DNA of 64,000 nucleotides from Pseudomonadota bacterium (GTDB lineage Bacteria; Pseudomonadota; Gammaproteobacteria; Steroidobacterales; Steroidobacteraceae), in NCBI GenBank assembly GCA_016705325.1, contig JADIYJ010000015.1, positions 57,016 through 121,015 on the forward strand, read 5' to 3'. Below the pieces are notes generated by a model. That model ran no database searches and had not been told where the DNA came from. It was given only the letters and a program-made list of their open reading frames with translations. The translations under genes and the position numbers were made by a program. This document shows, in pieces, positions 6,932-15,626 of the stretch. Position 1 is the stretch's first letter; every line of letters begins with the position of its first letter.

Positions 6932-8424
6932 GGCTCTACACGTTCCTGACGGACCCGCAGCTTGCCGGCGGCACGTTCAACGCGTTGAGCTTCCGAGCGG
7001 TTCGCGTCATCGCTCGACTGCAAGATGGCGACGCGGGCCTGCTCGGGCCGGCGGACCTCGCGCTCGCCACGGAACTGACGGGCCGCACGGACTTCACCGG
7101 TATCCGCGATGCGACGGAAGCTACCTTCATCGCCGCTCGACGTGGCGGCAAGAGCCTCTTTGCAGCGGCGAGTGCAACTCATGCCGCGGCGCTCGACTAC
7201 CGCGACCGGCTTGCCCCGGGTGAGTGGGCCACGTCCGGTTTGGCCGCGCCGAACACCCGGCAGGCACAAGTGCTGCTCGACTACTGCCGCGGCTTCATTG
7301 AAGCGTCCCCGATCCTGCGCGGCGCGGTCATCCGAGAGACGTCAACCGCCATAGAGTTCGAGCACCGCACACGGATCGAAGTATTCGGGGCCAGTCATCG
7401 CACGTTGCGCGGCTACACCTTCTGCCATTTCGTGATTGACGAGGCGGCGCAGCTCCGCAGCGAGGAAAGCGCGACCCCGGACGTTGAGCTTGCCCGGGCC
7501 GTGCGCCCTGCCCTCGCTACGCTCGGCGGGCGGCTGCTCGTCATCTCATCGCCCTATATGCGGGGCGGGCTGCTCTACAACGCCTTCCGCGACCACTACG
7601 GGCGCAATGACTCACCGCACCTCGTCATCAAGGGTGCATGGCACCAGTTGAACCCAACCCTTTCGCGGTCCTTCGTGGACGCCGCATGGCGCGACGATCC
7701 AGCGAGCGCGAAGGCCGAGCTTGGCGGCGACTTCCGCGACGACACGGACGCGGCCTACGCCGAGGAATGGATAGCCGCGGCGATGGACTTCGGCGTGCTG
7801 ATCCGCGCGCCTATGAACGCACCCGGTCGCCCCGAGAGGATGCAGTACCACGGCTTCGCTGATCCTGCCGGCGGCACGGGCGCAGATTCCTACTGTGCGG
7901 CGGTCGCGCATCGTGAAGATGACGTGGCCGTGCTCGACGCGGTGCTTGAACTCAAGCCGCCATTCAGCACGGACGGGGCCACCGAACAGGTTGCCGTCCT
8001 GTTCAAGCGATACGGCATCACGACCGTCCGCGGGGATCGCTTCGGCGGTTCGTGGCCGGCTCAGGCGCTCGCCAAGCACGGCATCCACTACGAACCGTGC
8101 GAGCGCGTCACGTCGGACCTGTACTTGGAATGCACGCCTCTGTTCTCGAGCGGCCGGGTTCGCCTTCTGGATCACGACCGACTCGCCACGCAACTGCGGC
8201 AACTTGAGCGACGCATCCGCCCGGGTGGCCGGGATTCAATCACGCACCCGAGCCGGGGGCATGACGACCTTGCGACCGCAACCTGCGGCGCGTTGTGGCT
8301 TGCGACTCGGGCGGCGATCTCCGACGGCGAAATCTATGTCGCCGAGTCAAACCTGTTCGACGATTACGGGCAGCCCTTTGCCGATGAAGGTATCGGCGCA
8401 AGCCCGTGGACCTTCCACCGATAA
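6928..8424 (+). CDS. Phage terminase large subunit
   Basis: A 498-residue DNA-packaging motor and nuclease. The ATPase half shows a deviant Walker A, AARRGGKS (about residue 67), Walker B FVIDEAAQ (about 170) and the coupling motif LVISSPY. The nuclease half shows FADPAGGTGADSY, GDRFGGSW and HDDLATA, which supply the metal-binding acids. Large terminases cut concatemeric DNA and pump it into proheads. Here no portal, capsid or tail gene follows, so it would need another phage's particles or is a leftover. GTG at 6928 is chosen for its 4-base overlap with the upstream gene. Confidence 0.88.
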   Translation: MRLYTFLTDPQLAGGTFNALSFRAVRVIARLQDGDAGLLGPADLALATELTGRTDFTGIRDATEATFIAARRGGKSLFAAASATHAAALDYRDRLAPGEWATSGLAAPNTRQAQVLLDYCRGFIEASPILRGAVIRETSTAIEFEHRTRIEVFGASHRTLRGYTFCHFVIDEAAQLRSEESATPDVELARAVRPALATLGGRLLVISSPYMRGGLLYNAFRDHYGRNDSPHLVIKGAWHQLNPTLSRSFVDAAWRDDPASAKAELGGDFRDDTDAAYAEEWIAAAMDFGVLIRAPMNAPGRPERMQYHGFADPAGGTGADSYCAAVAHREDDVAVLDAVLELKPPFSTDGATEQVAVLFKRYGITTVRGDRFGGSWPAQALAKHGIHYEPCERVTSDLYLECTPLFSSGRVRLLDHDRLATQLRQLERRIRPGGRDSITHPSRGHDDLATATCGALWLATRAAISDGEIYVAESNLFDDYGQPFADEGIGASPWTFHR

Positions 8425-8460
8425 CTTTTCCACCACGAACCGCAGGAGGTTCAACCGACG

Positions 8461-8784
8461 ATGACCCAAGAAAGACTCACCATCACGCGCCGCACGGGCG
8501 GCAACCGCGTCACGTTCAGCCGCAACGCGGATTTCTCCGAGCAAACGGCGAACGAACTCATTGCGGCCGGCGCGATTCGGGGCGGCATTGCCGACCCGCT
8601 GATCGTTTCGTTGGCGGGCGACGTGCTCGCAGCCGAAGCCCGGCGGCTCAAGTTCGCGCACGTCGAACGGCCGAAGTTCGATTGCCTGATCGAAGCCATC
8701 CGCAACCACCCTGCCTGCGCGACGATCTGGCAGTCGGGCCGCGTGGACGGTGCCAACGCACACACGTTCGAAATCATCGAGTAG
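8461..8784 (+). CDS. Unknown small protein following the terminase
   Basis: A 107-residue protein preceded by a good ribosome site (AGGAGG, spacing about 11). No family is recognised. The sequence has a beta-rich start (LTITRRTGGNRVTFSRNADF), a short alanine-rich helix and a C-terminal part with FDCLIEAIRNHPACATIWQSG. It is the first of four small genes between the large terminase and the recombinase cargo, none resembling head or tail proteins. It could be a packaging or anti-helper-phage protein, but this is speculative. Confidence 0.55.
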   Translation: MTQERLTITRRTGGNRVTFSRNADFSEQTANELIAAGAIRGGIADPLIVSLAGDVLAAEARRLKFAHVERPKFDCLIEAIRNHPACATIWQSGRVDGANAHTFEIIE

Positions 8785-8795
8785 GAGCACAACTC

Positions 8796-9107
8796 ATGTT
8801 GAAACCAGTCATGCCCGGCACGTCCCGGCCCAAGACGTTCGGCGAGATGAACCCCGCCGAACTCGCGGGATTCGCCGGTCAGTGTTACGAAACCCAGTTC
8901 CAGAATCTTCGCAGCGGTTGGCCGGTGGACGACCAAGCGGTCGAACTGGCCGACCGCCTGACCGACGAGCACGGCGACGAGGAACTGCGTGTCCAACGCG
9001 TCAGCTTCCGCGGCTTTCGCGCCGTCCGCGAAGGTGACAAGGCCGTCATGGCGCAGAAACTCGCCGAAGCCGAGCGCGAAATTGCGAGGCTGTCCAAGGC
9101 AAAGTAA
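8796..9107 (+). CDS. Unknown 103-residue protein
   Basis: Starts at the ATG at 8796 after AGGAG, 11 bases past the previous stop, and its stop codon shares a base with the next start (TAATG). The N-terminus LKPVMPGTSRPKTFGEMNP is extended; the C-terminus GDKAVMAQKLAEAEREIARLSKAK is a short coiled coil. Not recognised. The tight spacing shows one operon with its neighbours. Confidence 0.55.
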   Translation: MLKPVMPGTSRPKTFGEMNPAELAGFAGQCYETQFQNLRSGWPVDDQAVELADRLTDEHGDEELRVQRVSFRGFRAVREGDKAVMAQKLAEAEREIARLSKAK

Positions 9108-9628
9108 TGGCGTCGAACGTCACACAACTGGCCTCACGGCGACCCGCGATCCGTTCGACGTGGACGGCGCGGGTTGCCGCGAACCTGGACCGCGAACGGC
9201 ACGGGCTTTGGACCGTGTTCATGGCAATTCAGGGCCGCGCCGCGGAGACCGCGGGTGTAGTCGCTCGCCGGGACCACGAGGAAACGGTTAGCGAACTCCT
9301 CGACGCGCTGGACGCCGTGTATGCGGCGGAAGTGCAGGCGCGTGAGGTGGCCAGACAGGCGGCATTTGAGGCGCGCTCAAAGGAAGCCGATGCGCTGCTC
9401 GTATCTGCCATGCACCTATCCCATGCCACCAAGCGCCACCGGATTGCCATTGCCCGGGATGCCGTGCTCGACGGACTGGCGCTGCTGTGGCTGCGATCCA
9501 AGATCAGCGGTCCGGCTTGGAGCTTGGAGGCCAGTCTGCCCATGCTGCTCGGCCCGCTGGACCTTGAAGCGCGGGCCGAACGGTTGCGGCGGGAAATGCA
9601 TCTTGGAAGCCCGACCGATGCCGCTTGA
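9107..9628 (+). CDS. Unknown 173-residue helical protein
   Basis: A mostly helical, alanine-rich protein coupled to the previous gene by TAATG. Visible segments are ANLDRERHGLWTVFMAIQG and a long charged helix EETVSELLDALDAVYAAEVQ. There is no catalytic motif and no signal peptide. In a phage-like operon a scaffolding, packaging or regulatory role would fit, but I do not recognise it. Confidence 0.55.
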   Translation: MASNVTQLASRRPAIRSTWTARVAANLDRERHGLWTVFMAIQGRAAETAGVVARRDHEETVSELLDALDAVYAAEVQAREVARQAAFEARSKEADALLVSAMHLSHATKRHRIAIARDAVLDGLALLWLRSKISGPAWSLEASLPMLLGPLDLEARAERLRREMHLGSPTDAA

Positions 9629-9688
9629 TGAATTGAATTGCTCGCCTGCGCCGGGGCCGAACTTGTCGGTTTTGGTATTGACGGCAAG

Positions 9689-9710
9689 GCCCGGCGTGGG
9701 CGGGCTTCTT
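9689..9710 (+). terminator. Possible weak terminator
   Basis: GCCCG at 9689-9693 pairs with CGGGC at 9701-9705 and is followed by TTCTT. It lies between the 9107 gene and the small gene at 9713. The stem is short, so this is tentative. Confidence 0.35.
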
Positions 9711-9712
9711 CC

Positions 9713-9937
9713 ATGAGTCTGACGGCGACGAGTTCCCGGGCGTGGCTGCCGCCGACCGTGGCGACCGAACGGCGGGCGCTCCTGACCCGGGCGGCCGAGC
9801 AGGAAGCCCGACGGCAAGCGGCCCGGGAACGCGGGGAGGTGGCTGCAATGGCCGATGCCGAGCGGGAATTGCGCCGCCTTTGGTCGCGCTTCGTGGAGCT
9901 TGGCGGCGAGTGCTCCCCATGTACAAAAGCGCCTTGA
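9713..9937 (+). CDS. Unknown 74-residue charged helical protein
   Basis: Starts at the ATG at 9713, directly after a small stem-loop. It contains one long charged helix, ERRALLTRAAEQEARRQAAR and onward, and ends with two cysteines (GGECSPCTKAP). No ribosome site is clear. Not recognised; a small regulatory or structural role is possible. Confidence 0.45.
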   Translation: MSLTATSSRAWLPPTVATERRALLTRAAEQEARRQAARERGEVAAMADAERELRRLWSRFVELGGECSPCTKAP

Positions 9938-10024
9938 GTTGGTGAAATCTCTTAATAAGCTTGCAGTGTGACTTTTGTATATCTACACTGCATTCATACA
10001 GAACACTAACAGAGGCTTAATTGT
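9938..10024 (+). promoter_or_regulatory. A/T-rich promoter region with a 7-bp dyad
   Basis: This short gap is clearly richer in A/T than its surroundings. GCAGTGT at 9963-9969 is mirrored by ACACTGC at 9985-9991 around a 15-base spacer containing TTTTGTATAT. A promoter with an operator for the 10025 gene and the recombinase behind it is likely. Confidence 0.5.
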
Positions 10025-10846
10025 ATGATTACCAATGACACTCAGCGTCTACAGGAGGCGTTCTCTGCCTTCTTGGAGGCCCCAACCCAGCAGCGCCAAG
10101 AGTCGCTTGTCGCTGCCGCAGAACGCTATCGGGACTACTGGATCGAGACGCAAGCCGCGGACAGGCCAGTGCCGTCGGACGCCGCCGCCGGCGGTGAGCC
10201 CACCACTCGATACAAGAGAATCTACTCCGTGAACAGGCTTCAACCTGACGAACCCGAGGTCACGTTGGCCCTGCAATCACGCACTTCAAATCGGGAGGGT
10301 CACACGTGGCACGTGGTGAGTTGGCGGACGCGCCTCACTCCGAGCGGCCACAACCGCCGCTTCTATGTCACGAGCGGTCATGTTTGGAGCATCAACGCCG
10401 CTGCGGCGCTGGACATGCTGACGAAGCTGGAGAGCCTCGGGGGCTTGGACGAAAAGTACTTTGATCTTCAGCGGCGACCCGCGTTCACGGTAGCAACGTC
10501 GGACGACATGAACACATCCGAGCGATCTACCCTGTTGCGGGAAATAACGATGCCGGATGAGTCGTGGGGTGAACATCCATACTTCGTTGTACTCAACGAT
10601 CCCAACGAAGATTGGCGAAAAATCCTGCTCGTAGACCGCGAGACCGGAAGCGCCACTTTTAGGTCAACCACGACGGACGGCACGTATATGCCGCGCAAGA
10701 CGCTGCGCCCCGACTTGGCGTGGTATCTGGACAATTCGATGCAGGACACCAACGTCCAACAAGCGCGGGTGATGCTCAACGAACTGCGGCGAATCGTTCC
10801 GCAGCTTCCCGGACCTCGTGAGGGCTTGCAGGGGACCACGCCATGA
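10025..10846 (+). CDS. Unknown 273-residue protein, element cargo
   Basis: Not recognised. Composition is more even and less GC-rich than the neighbouring genes, suggesting separate acquisition. The N-terminus is helical (ITNDTQRLQEAFSAFLEAP); the centre is rich in beta-type sequence with many aromatic residues (HTWHVVSWRTRLTPSGHNRRFYV). No signal peptide, membrane segment or nucleotide-binding motif is visible. Its stop overlaps the recombinase start by 4 bases, so the two are expressed together from the A/T-rich promoter region upstream. As the last gene before the recombinase it occupies the usual cargo position. Confidence 0.6.
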   Translation: MITNDTQRLQEAFSAFLEAPTQQRQESLVAAAERYRDYWIETQAADRPVPSDAAAGGEPTTRYKRIYSVNRLQPDEPEVTLALQSRTSNREGHTWHVVSWRTRLTPSGHNRRFYVTSGHVWSINAAAALDMLTKLESLGGLDEKYFDLQRRPAFTVATSDDMNTSERSTLLREITMPDESWGEHPYFVVLNDPNEDWRKILLVDRETGSATFRSTTTDGTYMPRKTLRPDLAWYLDNSMQDTNVQQARVMLNELRRIVPQLPGPREGLQGTTP

Positions 10847-12533
10847 CCACCACGACACGCACCGCACTACGGGCCGCGCTTTACACGCGGTTCTCAACCG
10901 TCATACAGGCGAGCACCGCCGATCAGGTTCGCGTCTGCGAACGGTTGGCCGAACGTGAGGGCATGACCGTCACGCATCGGTTTGCCGATGAAGCGATCAG
11001 CGGCGGCACCTCCGAACGTCCCGGCTATCAGGCCATGCTCGCCGCTGCTCGTCGCGGAGAGTTCGACGTAATTGTCGCCGAGGACTTCAAGCGCTTCTGG
11101 CGTGAGCAGGCCGAGCAATGGCGGGCGATCAAGGAACTTCTTGACCTCGGTATCCACATCGTCACCGTCAGTGGCATGGACTCACGGCAGGCGAGTTTCT
11201 CCATGATGGCGGCAGTAATGGGCGCGGCGGCCGAACTGGATCGGACGGAAGCCGCCTACCGAACGCGCCGCGGACAGGAAGGCAAAGCACTAGCCTGCCG
11301 ACCGACAGGCGGCAAGGCTTACGGATACCGCTCGACTGTGTTGCCCGACGGCGCGAAGGCTCTTGCAATCGTGGAAGCCGAAGCCAAAATCGTGCGGCGT
11401 ATCTTCCGCGAGTACGCGGCCGGAACTTCGCCCCGCGAGATTGCGGCGCGCCTCAATTCCGACGGCATCCCCTCCCCCGGCGCGTCGTGGAACCGCAATG
11501 GCTCGGGCCAAGGCAAGCGATCCGATGGCAAGTGGCAGTCCACCGCGATCCACGGTCACGCGCTGCGCGGCACCGGCATCCTGAATAACCCCGCTACGCT
11601 GGGCGCATCGAATGGGGCCGGACGCGATGGAAGCGCGGACACGCCAACAGCCTCAAGCGCAAGCCGATCCAAGAGGCCGCGCCCTTCCATTCCTACACCG
11701 ACGAGTCACAGCGCATCGTCCCGCAGGGACTTTGGGACGCGGTGAAGGCTCGACAGGCTTTGGTCCACCTGGGCAGCGCAAGCATTCGCGCCACCCGGCG
11801 CACTCAACGTGGACGCCCGGCGCTGCATTTGCTCTCGGGTCTTTTCACCTGCAACACGTGCGGCGGCAGCTTCGGCATCGTGGATGCCCGCAACTATGGC
11901 TGCATGACCTTGAAGAACGGCGGCCCTGCGGCGTGCTCGAATGACGCCAAAATCCGGCGCGATGAGTTAGAGCAGCGAATCCCCGACATGATCCGGGACG
12001 ATTTATTGTCGGGCGAAGCCGTTGCCCTCGCCACGAAAGAAATCGGGCGCGTGTTGCGCGAGGCTCGCAAGGCCACGCCGTCCGCTCCGGTCACGGATCA
12101 AGCCGTTGCGGCGAAAGACCGGGAGGTGGAGGAACTGCGAAACCTGATGCGCGGCGGCGTGCTATCCCCGACCGTTGGGCAGGCCGCGTTGAACCGGGCC
12201 ACGCAGGAACGCTCCGACCTCATATCGGCCCGCGAGCAAAAGGACACCCGCTCGACGGATCGCGTGGTTCGCCTGATCCCGGACTTGGCGCGGCAGTATC
12301 GAAAGGTGATTGATGAGCTGCCCCGCCAAGACCTGCCGCCCGACGAACTGACGCGGGCGCGGGGGCTGATTCACCGATTTATCGGGGGGCCGGCAACCGT
12401 CGAGAAGGACGACGCGGGCCGTGTACTCGTGCGACTCACGCTGGACGGGAGACCCCTGCTAGGAGCCTCCGGCCAGAACGTGAGTAATTTGGTAGCGGGG
12501 GCAGGATTTGAACCTGCGACCTTCGGGTTATGA
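10843..12533 (+). pseudogene. Large serine recombinase (site-specific integrase), one frameshift
   Basis: The N-terminal resolvase domain shows LYTRFSTVIQASTADQ with the catalytic serine and later GMTVTHRFADEAISGG. The recombinase domain has AYGYRS and FREYAAGTSPREIAARLNSDG. The C-terminal zinc ribbon contains CNTCGGSFG. The frame changes once at 11601-11605: restoring one G gives GRIEWGRTRWKRGH and rejoins the downstream frame. The last residues, LVAGAGFEPATFGL, and the stop codon are read from the antisense strand of the tRNA-fMet gene, so the attachment site lies inside the 3' end of the recombinase gene. It should integrate and excise the 9.3-kb element. The frameshift may be real or a sequencing error. 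Confidence 0.88.
12489..12502. repeat. Right attachment site, in the tRNA-fMet 3' end
   Basis: TTGGTAGCGGGGGC, identical to 3172-3185. It overlaps the CCA end and acceptor stem of the tRNA-fMet gene, which therefore stays intact after integration. Confidence 0.75.
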
Positions 12534-12566
12534 GCCCGACGAGCTGCCAGACTGCTCCACCCCGCA
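12490..12566 (-). tRNA. tRNA-fMet (CAT), initiator
   Basis: The 77-base minus-strand sequence folds as a tRNA with anticodon CAT in the loop CTCATAA and an encoded CCA end. Initiator features are visible: three G-C pairs at the bottom of the anticodon stem (GGG/CCC) and no Watson-Crick pair at positions 1-72 (T and T). Its 3' end is the integration target of the 3172-12502 element. It lies downstream of the nuo operon on the same strand. Confidence 0.95.
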
Positions 12567-12645
12567 ATCGAGCCGCCTATTATACATAGGCAGTGCTTCT
12601 TATCAAATCATTCGGGCGCCTGCCAAAACGCACCGATGCCGCCGG

Positions 12646-14097
12646 TTACGGGATGACCCGCGCGCAGAGTTCAAGCAGCAATCCCGGGTACAACCCGAGC
12701 GCCAGCACTGCCAGCCCGTTCAGGCTCAGCACGATGCGCATCGCCCCGCCGCCGCCCTGCAGCGCCGCTTCGTCCGTCGGCTCGTCGAAGTACATCAGTT
12801 TCACGACGCGCAGGTAGTAGTAAGCGCCGACCACCGAGAGCGCGACGGCGACGATCGCGAGCCACAGGCTGCCAACGTTCAACACGGCCTGGATCACGGC
12901 CAGCTTGGCCCAGAACCCGACGAACGGCGGCACGCCCGCCATGCTGAACATCAGCATCAGCATGACCGCCGCGAACCACGGGTTGCGCGCGTTGAGACCC
13001 TTGAAGTCCTCGAGGCTGTCGGCTTCGAAGCCCTTGCGCGAGAGCAGGATGACCATGCCGAAGCCGCCGACCGACATGATCACGTACGTGATCGTGTAGT
13101 ACAACGCCGCGGAATAACCCTGGCTGGTGCCGGCCAGGATGCCGAGCAGGATGAAGCCGACGTGAGAAATCGTCGAATACGCCAGCATGCGCTTGATGTT
13201 GGTCTGCGCGATCGCCACGACGTTGCCGACGATGATCGACAGCACCGCGACCATCGTGATCATGTCCTGCCAGCCCGTCGCGTGCACGGCACCGAGGCCC
13301 TCGGCAAGCAGCCGGAACGCCAGCGCAAACGAGCCGAGTTTCGGCGCGGCGGCCAGGAACAACGTCACCGGCGTGGGTGCGCCGTGATAGACGTCCGGCA
13401 CCCAGGTATGGAACGGCACGGCGCCGAACTTGAAGGCGACGCCGACGACGATGAAGGCAAGGCCGAACAGCAGACCGATCTGCCCCGCCGGCATCTGCAG
13501 CGCCGCATTGCTGATGACACCGAGTTCGAGCGAGCCGGTGACGCCGTAGATGATCGACATGCCGTAGAGCAGCGCGCCAGAGGCGATCGATCCGAGCACG
13601 AAGTACTTGATGGCGGCCTCGGCAGCGATGCCGGACTCGCGGTTGAACGCGACCAGCGCATACAGCGACAACGCCAGCAGTTCCACGCCGAGGTAGAGCG
13701 TGACCAGGCTGTTGGCCGAAACCAGCACCATGATGCCGAGCAGCGCGAACAGACCGAGCACGTAGTACTCGCCCTTGAGAATGCGCCGTACCTGCAGGTA
13801 GCCGTGCCCGTACAGGAATGCGACCGCGACCGCGCCATAGGCCACGATCTTGAGCAGACTCGACAGCGGATCGGCCACGTAGGTGCCGTGCCAGCCTACC
13901 GTCCGTTCGGAAAATCCGGTCACGGTCGTGAGCCACGATGCGCCCGCCAGCGTGAGCAGCGACAGCACGAACGTAAGCCACCGCGTCCGCTCCGTCAGGA
14001 ACAGGTCGACGAGCAGCACGACGCAGGTGGCCGCGAGCACGAACAGCTCGGGCGCCGCAAGCACCAGGTCCAGCCGTGTGATGGATGCCGGGTTCAT
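12646..14097 (-). CDS. nuoN: NADH-quinone oxidoreductase subunit N
   Basis: A 483-residue antiporter-like membrane subunit of complex I with about fourteen hydrophobic segments. Family residues are visible around LTLYLGVELLALSLYALVAF, KFGAVPFHTWVPDVYHGAPT and KRMLAYSTISHVGFIL, which contain the lysines and the glutamate of the proton path. It is the last gene of the operon. The ATG at 14097 is preferred over the longer open frame because the upstream 27 residues are not family-like. It lies 2 bases after nuoM. Confidence 0.97.
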   Translation of the reverse strand: MNPASITRLDLVLAAPELFVLAATCVVLLVDLFLTERTRWLTFVLSLLTLAGASWLTTVTGFSERTVGWHGTYVADPLSSLLKIVAYGAVAVAFLYGHGYLQVRRILKGEYYVLGLFALLGIMVLVSANSLVTLYLGVELLALSLYALVAFNRESGIAAEAAIKYFVLGSIASGALLYGMSIIYGVTGSLELGVISNAALQMPAGQIGLLFGLAFIVVGVAFKFGAVPFHTWVPDVYHGAPTPVTLFLAAAPKLGSFALAFRLLAEGLGAVHATGWQDMITMVAVLSIIVGNVVAIAQTNIKRMLAYSTISHVGFILLGILAGTSQGYSAALYYTITYVIMSVGGFGMVILLSRKGFEADSLEDFKGLNARNPWFAAVMLMLMFSMAGVPPFVGFWAKLAVIQAVLNVGSLWLAIVAVALSVVGAYYYLRVVKLMYFDEPTDEAALQGGGGAMRIVLSLNGLAVLALGLYPGLLLELCARVIP

Positions 14098-14099
14098 GA

Positions 14100-15614
14100 T
14101 CAGAGCTTCGTCATCATCATCTGCTGCACCAGTTGCTCGATGGTCGGGCGCATGACGTCGAGCAACGGCGCCGGCCACAGGCCCAGCGCGAGCACGGCGA
14201 CGGCAAGCACGCCCAGCACAAGGGATTCACGGCCGTTCAGGTCCTGCAACTGGGCGACGCGGTCGTTGCCGACCGGCCCGAACACCACGCGCTTGACCAG
14301 CCACAGCGTGTAGGCCGCGCCGAGGATCAGCGTGACTGCCGCAAGGAACGCGTACCAGAAGTTCGCCTTGAAGGCCGCCAGGATCACCAGGAACTCGCCG
14401 ACGAACCCGGACGTGCCAGGCAGTCCCGCGTTGGCCATGGCGAACAGCACCATGAACGCGCCGAAGATCGGCATGGTGTTGATCACGCCGCCGTAGTCGG
14501 CGATCTGGCGGCTGTGCATGCGGTCGTACAGCACGCCGATGCAGAGAAACAGCGCGCCGGACACCAGCCCGTGCGAAATCATCTGCACCATCGCGCCGTC
14601 CAGGCCCATGGCCGCGCCCTGGACCTGGCCGGTGGCACGGACGATCTCGAAAGCGATGAAGGCGCCCAGCGTGACGAAACCCATGTGTGCGATCGACGAG
14701 TACGCGATCAGCTTCTTCATGTCCTGCTGCACCAGCGCGACGAAGCCGATGTAGACGACGGCCGTGAGCGACAGCGTGATGAGCAGCCAGTCGAGTTCCC
14801 GCGCGGCGTCCGGTGTCATGGGCAGGCTGAAGCGCAGGAAGCCGTAGCCGCCCATCTTCAGCATGATCGCGGCCAGGATCACCGAACCGCCAGTGGGCGC
14901 TTCGACGTGCGCGTCCGGCAACCACGTGTGGACCGGCCACATTGGCACCTTGACAGCGAACGCGACCAGGAACGCCGTGAAGATCAGCACCTGCTCGCGC
15001 ATCGAGAGCGGGAGCGCCTGCAGGTCGGCAATCGAATAGCTGCCGCCCTTCAGGTACATGTAGATCAGCGCCACCAGCATGAGCACCGAGCCCAGGAAGG
15101 TGTAGAGGAAGAACTTGACCGTGGCGTAGACGCGCCGCGGGCCGCCCCAGACGCCGATGATCACGAACATCGGGATCAGCATGGCTTCCCAGAGCACGTA
15201 GAACAGCATCGCATCGAGCGCCGCGAACACGCCGATCATCAGGCCTTCGAGGATCAGGAAGGCGGCGAAGTACTGCGTCGGGCGCTTCTCGATCGCCGTC
15301 CAGCCGGCAATGACGACCAGCGGTGTAATGAAGGTCGTCAGCACGATCAGCGGCATCGAGATGCCATCCACCCCGAGCGTGTACCAGGCGTTGAAGGCGC
15401 CGATCCACGGCTGCTGTTCGAAAAACTGCATCGAGGCAGTCCTGGAGTCGAACTCGCGCCAGAGCAGGACGCTGATCGCGAACGTGGCAAGGCTCGCCGC
15501 GAGCGCAATCCAGCGGCCGACGGCCAGGCCGCGCTCGCCGACGAGCAGCAGCAGCACGCCGGCAGCGACGGGCAGCCAGACGAGGACGCTCAGGATGGGC
15601 CAGTCGAGTTGCAT
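14100..15614 (-). CDS. nuoM: NADH-quinone oxidoreductase subunit M
   Basis: A 504-residue antiporter-like subunit of complex I. The sequence shows LYVLWEAMLIPMFVIIGVWGG-type helices (with F for L), the conserved VKVPMWPVHTWLPDAHVEAP region and KKLIAYSSIAHMGFVTLG. It translocates protons in the membrane arm next to NuoL and NuoN. Length and ends agree with the family. It lies 12 bases after nuoL and 2 before nuoN. Confidence 0.97.
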   Translation of the reverse strand: MQLDWPILSVLVWLPVAAGVLLLLVGERGLAVGRWIALAASLATFAISVLLWREFDSRTASMQFFEQQPWIGAFNAWYTLGVDGISMPLIVLTTFITPLVVIAGWTAIEKRPTQYFAAFLILEGLMIGVFAALDAMLFYVLWEAMLIPMFVIIGVWGGPRRVYATVKFFLYTFLGSVLMLVALIYMYLKGGSYSIADLQALPLSMREQVLIFTAFLVAFAVKVPMWPVHTWLPDAHVEAPTGGSVILAAIMLKMGGYGFLRFSLPMTPDAARELDWLLITLSLTAVVYIGFVALVQQDMKKLIAYSSIAHMGFVTLGAFIAFEIVRATGQVQGAAMGLDGAMVQMISHGLVSGALFLCIGVLYDRMHSRQIADYGGVINTMPIFGAFMVLFAMANAGLPGTSGFVGEFLVILAAFKANFWYAFLAAVTLILGAAYTLWLVKRVVFGPVGNDRVAQLQDLNGRESLVLGVLAVAVLALGLWPAPLLDVMRPTIEQLVQQMMMTKL

Positions 15615-15626
15615 GATTCTTGGTGC

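Noticed and set aside
12508..14313. Plus-strand open frame of 601 codons starting in the tRNA
   Set aside because: It begins inside the antisense tRNA-fMet and runs opposite nuoN; not a gene.
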